This document shows positions 44,525 through 52,250 of a DNA stretch of 64,000 bases, piece after piece. A model generated the notes under the pieces. The model was not told the origin of the DNA. It did not search any database and saw nothing but the letters and a program-made list of their open reading frames with translations. A program made the position numbers and the translations under genes. Location of the stretch: contig CP031518.1 in assembly GCA_017161305.1 (NCBI GenBank), positions 1,922,001 to 1,986,000 on the forward strand, given 5' to 3'. The DNA is from Treponema ruminis. Lineage in GTDB: Bacteria; Spirochaetota; Spirochaetia; Treponematales; Treponemataceae. Positions within the stretch are counted from its first letter, which is position 1, and every line of letters starts with the position of its first letter.

Positions 44525-47074
44525 ATGAGAAAACTGACAAAAAAAATATTTGCCCTGCTCGGCTCGTTTGCCCTTGCGGCGGCTCTGATTTCCTGCGGCG
44601 ACATTGCCACAGGAGACGAAACACAGAATCTGAGTGAAACACAGGGAAAAGCCCTGGTTATCGTAAATATTGAAAGCGGCCTGCGTTCTGCCACCCTGCT
44701 TCCAAGCGACCTCACGGAAGATAAAATCACAGAGGTTGTGCTCCGTGCAAAAAAAGTTGAGGATGACCCAAAAAGAACCGCAGATCCGTCAGATGGATTT
44801 GATGTTTACCGTGTGTGGACAAGCTCAGAATCACAAACTGCAATCTCACAGATGAAAGCCACTACGGATATTATCGTTGACATTGCAACTTATGACTTTG
44901 AGCTTCTCCTTTATAAAAGTTCTGGCGAAGGCGGCTCTATTCTCTGCGAGAGTGCAAAACTTACCCAGACAATGCACTTGGGCAACAACACTCTCAACTT
45001 TGCCGCAAAATACGTTTCAGACGATAGTGCTACGGGCAGCCTCGAAGTCTATTTCAAATTTGAAAAGAAAGACTATGTTTCTGACATTAGAGTAAAACTT
45101 ATGGACTTTCAGGAGTTCACTAAGACTAACATGGGTGAAGATGATAGTGGTTATGTTTATGCTTACAGACATAGCGAAGCCAGCACCGATGAGACATTCA
45201 AAGAATTGTACAGTAAGACAGGTCTTGAACCAGGTGATTACGTTCTCTTTATTTTGGTATCTGAAATCACGCCAGAGGTTCGTGAGGTTGAAACTTCCCG
45301 GCTTATTAACGTATATCAGAAACTCGTCCGCATCGCCCCATTCTGCAAGACTTTTGCAGAGATAAGCTTGGACGATTTGAATACTGATTACACAGTAAGC
45401 TATGTGTTGCCGGAAAATTGTCCTAAGCATAAGTTTTCACAAAGTCGTTATACAAGACATTATCCATTGATTCTTCCTTCGAAAGACGACATGAAATGGC
45501 CATTCCACAAATTCATCGGCTGGTATGTTAACGAAAACTATGAAGGCGAACCTGTTTACTACATAGAGCAGGGAACAAAAGGCGACAAGACATTCTATGC
45601 GAAATTCGAAGAAGACAGCCTGCTTGTCATAGATGATATTTCTACTCTTGATACGTTGGGTGAGCAACTTGCAGCTGCAAATGAAGCCGGACTAAAATCC
45701 GTTACAGTAAAAATCACGGACAAAATCCCCCTCGATCCGCTCGGTGAAAACTGGATGAAAGATGCCAGTGTTTATAATGAGTCTTCGCGTAACATGGAGT
45801 ATAAATATACAAGTAACGCATTTGCTCAAATTACCAGTGTTCTTGAAGGCTTTATGAAGAGCTCCTCTACCAGTGATAGTGGAGAATATAACGGAATGAA
45901 GATTGAGCTTGACCTTACCGAAACAGGTATTTCTTATCTTCCGACTTATGCATTTAGTTTTAGGAGTTTAAGGGGCGATAGCTCGGATTGGAGGGATGCA
46001 GATTTTGGCTGTCTGACAGGTCTAAAGCTTCCTGATACGGTGACAGCCATACTTCAAGGTGCACTGCAAGGTACAGATATTACATCTTTTGAAGTCCCTG
46101 CGAATGTTACAGGAATAGGTATTGATGCATTTTATAGATGCTCGAATCTCAAAAGCATTACGATTCCTGCAGGCGTAATTGAAATAGGCGTGGAGGCATT
46201 CGAGGGTTGTAATAGCCTTGAGGTTGTCGACTTTGCAGAAGAAAGTAAGTGCACAAGTATCGGGAAGTGGGCATTTTGTGAATGCTCGAATCTCAAAAGC
46301 ATTACGATTCCGGCAGGCGTAACTGAAATAGTCGATTGGGTATTCGCTGGTTGTGATAACCTTGAGGTTGTCGACTTTGCAAAAGGAAGTAAGTGCACAG
46401 CTATCGGGAAGGGGGCATTTTGTGACTGCTCGAATCTCAAAAGCATTACGATTCCTGCAGGCGTAATTGAAATAGGCGTGGAGGCATTCGAGGGGTGTAA
46501 TAGCCTTGAGGTTGTCGACTTTGCAGAAGGAAGTAAGTGCACAACTATCGGGGAGGGGGCATTTTCTAAATGCTCGAATCTCAAAAGCATTACGATTCCT
46601 GCAGGCGTAAGTGAAATAGGCGAGGCTGCATTCGAAGATTGTAATAGCCTTGAGGTTGTCGACTTTGCAGAAGGAAGTAAGTGCACAGTTATCGGGACGA
46701 ATGCATTTTATGGATGCTCGAATCTCAAAAGTATTACGATTCCTGCAGGCGTAACTGAAATAGGTATGTCTGCATTCGAAGATTGTAATAGCCTTGAGGT
46801 TGTCGACTTTGCAGAAGGAAGTAAGTGCACAACTATCGGGGAGAGGGCATTTTGTGAATGCTCGAATCTCAAAAGTATTACGATTCCTGCAGGCGTAACT
46901 GAAATAGGCAATTATGCATTTGACGAGTGTGAAAATCTTACAGAAATCAACTTTGCAGGCACAAAAGAGCAGTGGGGGAGCATAAAAAAAGGTTATAATA
47001 TTTTCCCTGCTACGGTAAAAGAAATCAAATGCACAGATGGAGAGACTAGCTATACTTATGTCGGGGGGAAATGA
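44525..47074 (+). CDS. BspA-type leucine-rich-repeat lipoprotein
   Basis: An 849-residue lipoprotein (ALISC, Cys24). The N-terminal 350 residues are beta-rich, with an InlB-like turn (FHKFIGWYVNENYEGEPVYYI). From about 495 come BspA-type leucine-rich repeats (LKLPDTVTAILQGALQGTDITSFEVPANVTGIG...). The core is a 48-residue double repeat (CSNLKSITIPAGVTEI...CNSLEVVDFAEGSKCT...) with copies starting at 46139, 46283, 46427, 46571, 46715 and 46859, exactly 144 bases apart and nearly identical in DNA. The last residues (EQWGSIKKGYNIFPATVKEIKCTDG) match the LRR exit segment of the preceding gene. ACACGAGGAGATG precedes the ATG. Third gene of the set. Confidence 0.85.
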   Translation: MRKLTKKIFALLGSFALAAALISCGDIATGDETQNLSETQGKALVIVNIESGLRSATLLPSDLTEDKITEVVLRAKKVEDDPKRTADPSDGFDVYRVWTSSESQTAISQMKATTDIIVDIATYDFELLLYKSSGEGGSILCESAKLTQTMHLGNNTLNFAAKYVSDDSATGSLEVYFKFEKKDYVSDIRVKLMDFQEFTKTNMGEDDSGYVYAYRHSEASTDETFKELYSKTGLEPGDYVLFILVSEITPEVREVETSRLINVYQKLVRIAPFCKTFAEISLDDLNTDYTVSYVLPENCPKHKFSQSRYTRHYPLILPSKDDMKWPFHKFIGWYVNENYEGEPVYYIEQGTKGDKTFYAKFEEDSLLVIDDISTLDTLGEQLAAANEAGLKSVTVKITDKIPLDPLGENWMKDASVYNESSRNMEYKYTSNAFAQITSVLEGFMKSSSTSDSGEYNGMKIELDLTETGISYLPTYAFSFRSLRGDSSDWRDADFGCLTGLKLPDTVTAILQGALQGTDITSFEVPANVTGIGIDAFYRCSNLKSITIPAGVIEIGVEAFEGCNSLEVVDFAEESKCTSIGKWAFCECSNLKSITIPAGVTEIVDWVFAGCDNLEVVDFAKGSKCTAIGKGAFCDCSNLKSITIPAGVIEIGVEAFEGCNSLEVVDFAEGSKCTTIGEGAFSKCSNLKSITIPAGVSEIGEAAFEDCNSLEVVDFAEGSKCTVIGTNAFYGCSNLKSITIPAGVTEIGMSAFEDCNSLEVVDFAEGSKCTTIGERAFCECSNLKSITIPAGVTEIGNYAFDECENLTEINFAGTKEQWGSIKKGYNIFPATVKEIKCTDGETSYTYVGGK
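46139..46920 (+). repeat. Six 144-base tandem repeats (LRR units)
   Basis: Units start at 46139, 46283, 46427, 46571, 46715 and 46859 (last partial). Long stretches such as TGCTCGAATCTCAAAAG are identical in every unit, implying recent expansion or gene conversion. Confidence 0.9.
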
Positions 47075-47112
47075 TAAAACTCGACATAAGATTTAGACAC
47101 GGAGGAAAAAAA

Positions 47113-47208
47113 ATGATTTTGGCTGTCCAAAACTATTGTTGCGTGAGGGATTGTAGGGGCGCGAAGCGTTCGACGTTCGGTTTTACCGAACTAAGAATGA
47201 AGCGATAG
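47113..47208 (+). pseudogene. Possible remnant of a fourth lipoprotein gene start
   Basis: GGAGG with seven A precedes an ATG, a start signal like those of the three lipoprotein genes upstream. The frame runs only 31 codons and from codon 10 it reads through the dispersed repeat. It may be a gene start cut off by the repeat, or a chance frame. Confidence 0.3.
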
Positions 47209-47254
47209 CGGAACCAGAAAAAGCCGGCCCCCGCCAAAGGCGGGGGACACGCCC
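47141..47254. repeat. Dispersed GGGATTGTAG-type palindromic repeat, intergenic copy
   Basis: Begins GCGTGAGGGATTGTAG and ends GGACACGCCC, with internal hairpins GTTCGGT/ACCGAAC and CCCCCGCC/GGCGGGGG and shared short blocks AGCGGAA and AAAGCC. The second copy lies inside the RluA gene (59142-59235, reversed). Confidence 0.5.
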
Positions 47255-47449
47255 TTTTATTTCCCTTGACTTTCGCTAAATTCTTCACTATCTTTCATAT
47301 CGTAAAGGTTGCAGATCAAACCTATTGTCCCAGTTTATTGAACCATCTTCCTTTCGCTCTCTGCACGGTATTTACCACAAGTCTTCTGAAACTGGCAGTT
47401 GGACTAAGGCACAGTCGTGTCTTTATCTCACTGAACAAGGAAGACTTTT

Positions 47450-48319
47450 ATGACAGAATCTATTTTCCACCCAAAGCCAGTTGACGAACTCACATTCACA
47501 GACGACGGCATGTTTCAGGCGGTCTTACGTGATCCGGATATTTGCGCAGAACTCGTCGAAAGGTTACTTCACATCCGCGTGAATCATGTCGAATACCCCG
47601 AACTTGAAAAGACAATCGCCCCCTACTACACCACAAAAGGCGTTCGGCTCGACGTTTACATCAAGGACACTGATAAAATCATCGATGTTGAGCTGCAATC
47701 TTACCCGCAGGAAGCACTGGGAAAACGCACTCGATATTATCAGAGCATGATTGACATGGACAGTCTAATGAAAGGTCAAGACTATTCTGAGTTGAAAGAT
47801 AGTTACATTCTATTCATTTGTAAGCATGATCCGTTCAAAGACGAAAACAAAAACTTTTACGGACTTCCATGCTACACATTCAGGAACATCTGCGAAGAAA
47901 ATCCTCTCGTAAATTTAAATGACAAATCCCTCAAGCTCATTTATAATGCAAGTGCATACGAAAAAGAAGTGGACGAGCGAATCAGATCGTTTCTACACTT
48001 CATCCACACGAACGAACCAGGGAAGGACGATTTCTCGAACCGACTTTCAGCTTTGGTTGAGAAAATCAAGGATAATGAGATCTTCAGGAGGGATTACGCC
48101 GCTATGAACTTACACGACAGAGATTTAACACGAGCCGCTAAAAAAGAGGGAATTATACAGGGAGCTGCAGAAGCAAAATTTCAAGCAGCTAGAAATTTGT
48201 ATGCAAATGGTATCTCCCAGGAAATAATCTCAAAATCGCTGGATTTGCCTTTGAACAAAGTTTCTGAGATCCTTGGGCAAACTACAACGAAAAATCCAGG
48301 AGGGATTACGCCGCTATGA
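47450..48319 (+). CDS. Rpn-family PD-(D/E)XK nuclease with internal-start C-terminal module
   Basis: A 289-residue member of the Rpn/PDDEXK_2 family (recombination-promoting nuclease, often labelled transposase). The active site is complete in the form used by this family: Asp68 (GVRLDVYIKD) and Glu81-x-Gln83 (DVELQ). AAGGAAG precedes the ATG. Inside the gene, an AGGAGG at 48086-48091 precedes an in-frame ATG at 48104 (residue 219). This would give a separate 71-residue C-terminal product (MNLHDRDLTRAAKKEG...). In E. coli Rpn genes an internal start makes such a short form, which inhibits the toxic full-length nuclease. The stop codon overlaps the next ATG (ATGA). Confidence 0.85.
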   Translation: MTESIFHPKPVDELTFTDDGMFQAVLRDPDICAELVERLLHIRVNHVEYPELEKTIAPYYTTKGVRLDVYIKDTDKIIDVELQSYPQEALGKRTRYYQSMIDMDSLMKGQDYSELKDSYILFICKHDPFKDENKNFYGLPCYTFRNICEENPLVNLNDKSLKLIYNASAYEKEVDERIRSFLHFIHTNEPGKDDFSNRLSALVEKIKDNEIFRRDYAAMNLHDRDLTRAAKKEGIIQGAAEAKFQAARNLYANGISQEIISKSLDLPLNKVSEILGQTTTKNPGGITPL

Positions 48320-48350
48320 ACTTACACGACAGAGATTTAACACGAGCCGC
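48085..48350 (+). repeat. Direct repeat of the Rpn internal-start module
   Basis: 48085-48138 and 48297-48350 are identical (CAGGAGGGATTACGCCGCTA and onward). A third degenerate start, ACGCCGCTATGAATTTA, lies at 48516-48532 and gives only seven codons before a stop. Confidence 0.85.
48104..48319 (+). CDS. Predicted internal Rpn short form (antitoxin-like)
   Basis: In frame with the C-terminus of the nuclease gene. It begins with MNLHDRDLTRAAK and is 71 residues, helical and charged, with a final helix-turn-helix-like stretch (ANGISQEIISKSLDLPLNKVSEIL). The Shine-Dalgarno AGGAGG is 12 bases upstream, a rather long spacing. Its independent start is supported by the downstream gene, which repeats the same start module and the same length. 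Function inferred from E. coli Rpn short forms. Confidence 0.55.
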   Translation: MNLHDRDLTRAAKKEGIIQGAAEAKFQAARNLYANGISQEIISKSLDLPLNKVSEILGQTTTKNPGGITPL

Positions 48351-48531
48351 AAAGAGAGAAGGTATTCTAGAAGGTGCTGCCCAAAAAACTATTGAGGCGG
48401 CAATAAACTTTTATGCAAATGGAGTATCGGAAGAAATAATTGCCAAATCGTTAGGTTTGCCTCTGAGCAAAGTGTCAGAACTTCTGAATCAACAATCAAT
48501 GAAATTTTCAGCCGGGGCTACGCCGCTATGA
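48316..48531 (+). CDS. Stand-alone duplicate of the Rpn C-terminal module
   Basis: A 71-residue protein identical over its first 12 residues (MNLHDRDLTRAA) to the internal Rpn product and similar throughout (ANGVSEEIIAKSLGLPLSKVSELL; final ATPL versus ITPL). The 54 bases covering the ribosome site, ATG and first codons (48085-48138) recur exactly at 48297-48350, a period of 212 bases. As 212 is not a multiple of three, the copy is in another frame and starts at an ATGA overlap, so it is translated separately. It lacks the nuclease domain and is best read as an extra antitoxin-like subunit. Confidence 0.65.
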   Translation: MNLHDRDLTRAAKREGILEGAAQKTIEAAINFYANGVSEEIIAKSLGLPLSKVSELLNQQSMKFSAGATPL

Positions 48532-48574
48532 ATTTAGGCTTGAGGACGTGAAAGTTCATTCCTAACAAAAAAAT

Positions 48575-48603
48575 TTGACGGCAACCGATTGCTGACTTAT
48601 ACT
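48575..48603 (+). promoter_or_regulatory. Promoter/operator of the zinc alcohol dehydrogenase
   Basis: TTGACG (48575-48580), 17-base spacer, TATACT (48598-48603). The spacer contains the inverted repeat GCAACCGATTGC (48581-48592). The block from AAATTTGACG to TTATACTA is repeated almost exactly at 50769-50797 before the iron alcohol dehydrogenase. Confidence 0.75.
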
Positions 48604-48641
48604 ATTTTTATAAAGTATACAATTTTAAAAGGAGTGTATTT

Positions 48642-49703
48642 ATGAAAGGATTTGCAATGCTCGGCATTGGTAAAGCTGGTTGGATTGAGAAAGAACGTCC
48701 TGTTTGCGGGCCTCTTGATGCAATCGTAAAGCCTTTGGCTCTCTCTCCATGTACGTCTGACATTCACACTGTCTGGGAAGGAGCTTTGGGAGACCGCCAC
48801 AACATGATTCTCGGTCACGAGGGCTGTGGTGTTGTCGCTGAGGTCGGTTCACTTGTAAAGGACTTCAAGGTTGGTGACAGGGTAATGGTTGCTGCAATTA
48901 CTCCTGACTGGTCTTCTCTTGAAGCTCAGGCCGGATACCCAATGCATTCAACTGGAATGTTGGCCGGATGGAAGTTCTCAAACTTTAAGGACGGTGTTTT
49001 CGGTGAATATTTCCATGTAAATGATGCCGATGCAAACCTTGCATTCCTTCCTGATTCAATTTCTCCAGAAGAAGCATGTATGCTTTCGGATATGGTTCCA
49101 ACTGGATTCCACGGCGTTGAGCTTGCAGACGTTCAGTTTGGTGATACTGTCCTCGTAAACGGAATTGGTCCTGTTGGCCTTATGTCTGTTGCAGGTGCAA
49201 ACTTGCGCGGTGCTTCCCGCATTATTTGTGTTGGTACTCGCCCTGCTTGCCGTGAAGCTGCAAAAAAATACGGTGCTACAGATTTCATCAGCTACAAAGA
49301 AGGCCCGATTGACCAGCAAGTTATGGAGCTTACAAAAGGCGCTGGTGTAGATAAAGTTGTAGTTGCAGGCGGTGGCGTTGAGTCATTCGAGGCTATGATT
49401 AAGGCTCTCAAACCGGGCGGAAAGATTGGTAACGTAAACTATCTCGGTTCCGGCGACTTCGTAACAATTCCTCGCGTAGAGTGGGGTTGCGGCATGGGCC
49501 ACAAGCAGATTGTCGGCGGTCTTATGCCAGGCGGACGCTTGCGATTGCAGAAGCTCGCGAGCCTCGTAGAATGTGGTAAGCTCAATGTAAAACATCTTAT
49601 CACACACCGCTTCGAAGGCTTTGAGAAGGTTGAAGACGCCCTCATGCTCATGAAGGACAAACCAGCCGACTTGATTAAACCAGTCGTAAAAATTTCTGAC
49701 TAA
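48642..49703 (+). CDS. adh: NADP-dependent zinc alcohol dehydrogenase (secondary ADH type)
   Basis: Reduces ketones or aldehydes to alcohols with NADPH. It has 353 residues and closely resembles the clostridial and Thermoanaerobacter isopropanol dehydrogenases along its whole length (MKGFAMLGI start, SPCTSDIHTV, GWKFSNFKDGVFGEYFHVNDAD). Catalytic zinc ligands are Cys37, His59 and Asp150, with Glu60 beside them. The nucleotide motif GIGPVG is at 174-179 and GTRP at 198-201, the position that selects NADP in this family. AAAAGGAG precedes the ATG. A fermentation role is likely. Confidence 0.92.
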   Translation: MKGFAMLGIGKAGWIEKERPVCGPLDAIVKPLALSPCTSDIHTVWEGALGDRHNMILGHEGCGVVAEVGSLVKDFKVGDRVMVAAITPDWSSLEAQAGYPMHSTGMLAGWKFSNFKDGVFGEYFHVNDADANLAFLPDSISPEEACMLSDMVPTGFHGVELADVQFGDTVLVNGIGPVGLMSVAGANLRGASRIICVGTRPACREAAKKYGATDFISYKEGPIDQQVMELTKGAGVDKVVVAGGGVESFEAMIKALKPGGKIGNVNYLGSGDFVTIPRVEWGCGMGHKQIVGGLMPGGRLRLQKLASLVECGKLNVKHLITHRFEGFEKVEDALMLMKDKPADLIKPVVKISD

Positions 49704-49710
49704 AATCTAA

Positions 49711-49740
49711 TGCCGGGCTTTATGCCCGGCGTTTCCTTTA
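49711..49740 (+). terminator. Terminator after the zinc ADH gene
   Basis: Perfect arms GCCGGGC (49712-49718) and GCCCGGC (49724-49730) with a TTTAT loop, followed by GTTTCCTTT. Confidence 0.7.
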
Positions 49741-49749
49741 TTTAAAAAT

Positions 49750-50712
49750 ATGAAAATACTTGTTGTGTCTGGCTTTCTTGGTGCAGGGAAGACCACTTTT
49801 ATCAAAACTCTTTCAAACAAAATTGACAAAAAAATCGCCGTTCTTGAAAATGATTATGCGGCGGTGAACATTGACGAGGACATTCTTAAAAATCAGACTG
49901 ATTTGAGCGTGTGGGAGCAGACCGAAAAATGCATCTGCTGTACAGGTAAGTCCGACTTTGCGATGGACATTCTTACTATTTCAAACACGCTGAACCCTGA
50001 TTTCCTTATCGTTGAGCCTACGGGCGTGGGCTATCTTTCAAAAGTAATCGCCAACATTCAGAAAATCGAATACGAGCAGATTTCCCTTCTTTCACCTGTC
50101 ACTGTGGTTGATCCTTCTGCTTTTGCCAACTGCATTAAAAATTACGGTGACTTGTACCGCGACCACATAAAATTTGCGGGCACTGTCGTCCTTTCAAAGT
50201 GCGATTTGCATTTGGATTCACTGGCACTTGAAGAAACCGTCTCCAAAATAAAAGAACTGAATCCCTGTGCGAATATTATCCAGACCCACTACGCTTATCA
50301 GGGCGAGGAATTCTGGCAGGGGCTTTTCAGAAAAAATCTCGACGGCTCGGTTGAGATTCCGCCACAGAGCGAGGATGGACTGTCTGAGGCTGAACTGGGA
50401 ACGGAATTTGAAAGCCTTAGCATTGAGGACTCCGAAATTCCTTCGGCTGGCAGGCTTGTCGCCTTCATGGAAAATTTGATTCGTTCCCGCTACGGAAAAA
50501 TAGTGCGAATCAAGGGAACTGTTAAATGCGCTGGCGAGCTTTTGCGCGTGGATTTTGCAGGTGACAAATATTTTATCGAAGGTGCGGAAGAATCGTCGCG
50601 GAATTGCCTGGTTGTTATCGGAAAAAACTTGGATTTCTATTCAATTAAGAAACGCCTGGAGAACAAAAAAGGCGAGAAGATTCCGGGGCATGGGCTGCAA
50701 AATCTGAGGTGA
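49750..50712 (+). CDS. G3E-family GTPase (CobW-like metallochaperone)
   Basis: A 320-residue P-loop GTPase of the COG0523/CobW type, many of which deliver zinc or other metals to enzymes. Walker A is GFLGAGKTT, the family ENDYA block follows, and the metal-binding CxCC is in EKCICCTG. Walker B-like IVEPTGVGY is present. At the guanine-recognition NKxD position it reads SKCD, so nucleotide specificity may differ. A CobW C-terminal domain follows. It lies between a zinc ADH and an iron ADH, so loading metal into one of them is possible but unproven. No clear ribosome site is visible before the ATG. Confidence 0.82.
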   Translation: MKILVVSGFLGAGKTTFIKTLSNKIDKKIAVLENDYAAVNIDEDILKNQTDLSVWEQTEKCICCTGKSDFAMDILTISNTLNPDFLIVEPTGVGYLSKVIANIQKIEYEQISLLSPVTVVDPSAFANCIKNYGDLYRDHIKFAGTVVLSKCDLHLDSLALEETVSKIKELNPCANIIQTHYAYQGEEFWQGLFRKNLDGSVEIPPQSEDGLSEAELGTEFESLSIEDSEIPSAGRLVAFMENLIRSRYGKIVRIKGTVKCAGELLRVDFAGDKYFIEGAEESSRNCLVVIGKNLDFYSIKKRLENKKGEKIPGHGLQNLR

Positions 50713-50768
50713 TTAAATGTGGTGTGGTGCCTGCTCTCTTTCGAACGCGCTGCAAAAAAAAATAAAAT

Positions 50769-50797
50769 TTGACGGCAACCGATTGCTGAATTATACT
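50769..50797 (+). promoter_or_regulatory. Promoter/operator of the iron alcohol dehydrogenase
   Basis: TTGACG (50769-50774), 17-base spacer with GCAACCGATTGC (50775-50786), TATACT (50792-50797). It matches the zinc ADH promoter nearly base for base, so the same regulator probably controls both genes. Confidence 0.75.
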
Positions 50798-50852
50798 AAT
50801 TGATGACTTAATAGTTAAAGAATAAGTCTGTATTACAAAAAGGAGGTACATT

Positions 50853-52079
50853 GTGCAAAGATTTACTTTGCCTCGTGACTTGTATCACGGAAAGGGAGCG
50901 CTTGAGGCACTCAAATCACTCAAAGGTAAGAAGGCTGTCATTTGTGTTGGTGGCGGTTCTATGAAAAAATTCGGGTTCCTTGACCGTGCCGAAAAGTATC
51001 TTAAAGAAGCCGGAATGGAAGTTATGCTCATCGACGGAATCGAGCCAGATCCATCTGTAACAACCGTTATGAACGGTGCAAAAAAGATGCTCGAATTCCA
51101 GCCTGACTGGATTGTTGCTATTGGCGGCGGTTCTCCAATCGATGCTGCAAAGGCTATGTGGATTAAATACGAATACCCGGACAGCACTTTCGAGGATATG
51201 TGCAAGGTATTCGGCATTCCAGAGCTTCGCAAAAAGGCTCATTTCTGTGCTGTTTCTTCAACTTCTGGTACTGCTACAGAAGTTACAGCATTCTCAATCA
51301 TCACTGACTACGACAAAGGTATCAAATATCCAATCGCAGATTTCGAAATCACTCCTGATGTAGCAATCGTTGACCCAGAGCTTGCAGAGACAATGCCTCA
51401 GAAGCTCGTTGCTCACACTGGTATGGACGCAATCACTCACGCAATCGAAGCTTATGTTTCAACTGCAAACTGCAACTACACAGATCCGCTCGCACTCCAC
51501 GCAATCAAAATGATTCAGGCTGATTTGGTAAAATCATACAACGGCGACATGGCTGCCCGCGACCGAATGCACGACGCACAGTGTCTGGCTGGTATGGCTT
51601 TCTCAAACGCTTTGCTCGGTATCGTTCACTCAATGGCTCACAAAACAGGTGCTGCATTTGAGGATGTCGGCGGCTTGCACGCTCACATCATTCACGGTGC
51701 TGCAAACGCAATGTACCTGCCAAAAGTCATCGCTTTCAACGCAAAAGACCCAACTGCTGCAAAACGCTACGCTGTTATCGCTGACTTCATGGGATTGGGC
51801 GGCTCTTCTGAGAAAGAAAAAATCGCTAACCTCATCAAGTATCTTCGCGGCATGAACGACGACCTTAAGATTCCTCACTCAATCGGAACTTACGGCGCAG
51901 ACAGTTATCCTTGCGAAAAAGGCTTCGTTCCAGAGGACATCTTCTTGAAACGCCTGCCAGAAATCGCAAAGAATGCAATTGCCGATGCTTGTACTGGCTC
52001 TAACCCACGCCAGCCAACTCAGGAAGAAATGGAAAAACTTCTCAAGTGCTGTTACTACGACACAGAAGTTGATTTCTAA
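50853..52079 (+). CDS. Iron-containing alcohol dehydrogenase
   Basis: A group III (Fe-ADH) oxidoreductase of 408 residues that interconverts aldehydes and alcohols with NAD(P)H. GGGS-type nucleotide motifs are near 33-36 and 91-94. Metal ligands are Asp192 and His196 (HTGMDAITHAIEAYVS), His263 (VHSMAHKTG) and His281 (IIHGAANAM). The start is GTG at 50853 with AAAGGAGG nine bases upstream. Butanol-type or ethanol-type dehydrogenase activity is likely; the substrate is not readable from sequence. Confidence 0.9.
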   Translation: MQRFTLPRDLYHGKGALEALKSLKGKKAVICVGGGSMKKFGFLDRAEKYLKEAGMEVMLIDGIEPDPSVTTVMNGAKKMLEFQPDWIVAIGGGSPIDAAKAMWIKYEYPDSTFEDMCKVFGIPELRKKAHFCAVSSTSGTATEVTAFSIITDYDKGIKYPIADFEITPDVAIVDPELAETMPQKLVAHTGMDAITHAIEAYVSTANCNYTDPLALHAIKMIQADLVKSYNGDMAARDRMHDAQCLAGMAFSNALLGIVHSMAHKTGAAFEDVGGLHAHIIHGAANAMYLPKVIAFNAKDPTAAKRYAVIADFMGLGGSSEKEKIANLIKYLRGMNDDLKIPHSIGTYGADSYPCEKGFVPEDIFLKRLPEIAKNAIADACTGSNPRQPTQEEMEKLLKCCYYDTEVDF

Positions 52080-52091
52080 TTATTAGGGTGT

Positions 52092-52124
52092 GACCGCCGC
52101 TTAACAGCGGCGGTCGTGCTTTCC
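52092..52124 (+). terminator. Terminator after the iron ADH gene
   Basis: Perfect nine-base arms GACCGCCGC (52092-52100) and GCGGCGGTC (52107-52115) with loop TTAACA, followed by GTGCTTTCC; the T stretch is weak. Confidence 0.6.
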
Positions 52125-52233
52125 GTGGTTCCGTGCTAACCGCACTCCATTCCTTCGCTTCGCTGCGGAACTGCTTCGCAGCCACTCCAATCACTCACAC
52201 AATTGTCAACGACTTTTTTTTACTTCACAAATA

Positions 52234-52250
52234 TGTTATAATTCTATCCA
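52234..52250 (+). promoter_or_regulatory. Extended -10 promoter of aroA, probably leaderless
   Basis: TG-T-TATAAT (52234-52242) is followed by seven bases and the ATG at 52250. No ribosome site is visible. Confidence 0.5.

Larger units (their letters stand above)
47075..47449. other. Intergenic region with a gene-start remnant, repeat, hairpin and promoter
   Basis: The 375-base gap holds, in order, a ribosome site and short frame (47101-47208), a dispersed repeat (47141-47254) ending in a strong hairpin CCCCCGCC-AAA-GGCGGGGG (47228-47246), and a promoter candidate for the nuclease gene (TTGACT 47266-47271, 17-base spacer, TATCTT 47289-47294). The last 150 bases show nothing else. Confidence 0.55.

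Noticed and set aside
46132-46911. Repeats considered as a CRISPR-like array
   Set aside because: Units are contiguous 144-base coding repeats without spacers and sit in frame in a lipoprotein gene.
46132-46911. Minus-strand open frames in the LRR repeats
   Set aside because: Antisense shadows of the repeated codons.
47450-48319. Calling the Rpn gene an insertion-sequence transposase
   Set aside because: No terminal inverted repeats or target duplication were found around it, and the family is a PD-(D/E)XK nuclease rather than a DDE transposase.
48316-48531. Reading the duplicate module as a mere pseudogene fragment
   Set aside because: It keeps a full 71-codon frame, the ribosome site, an ATGA coupling and the same length as the internal product, so a functional gene is the better explanation.
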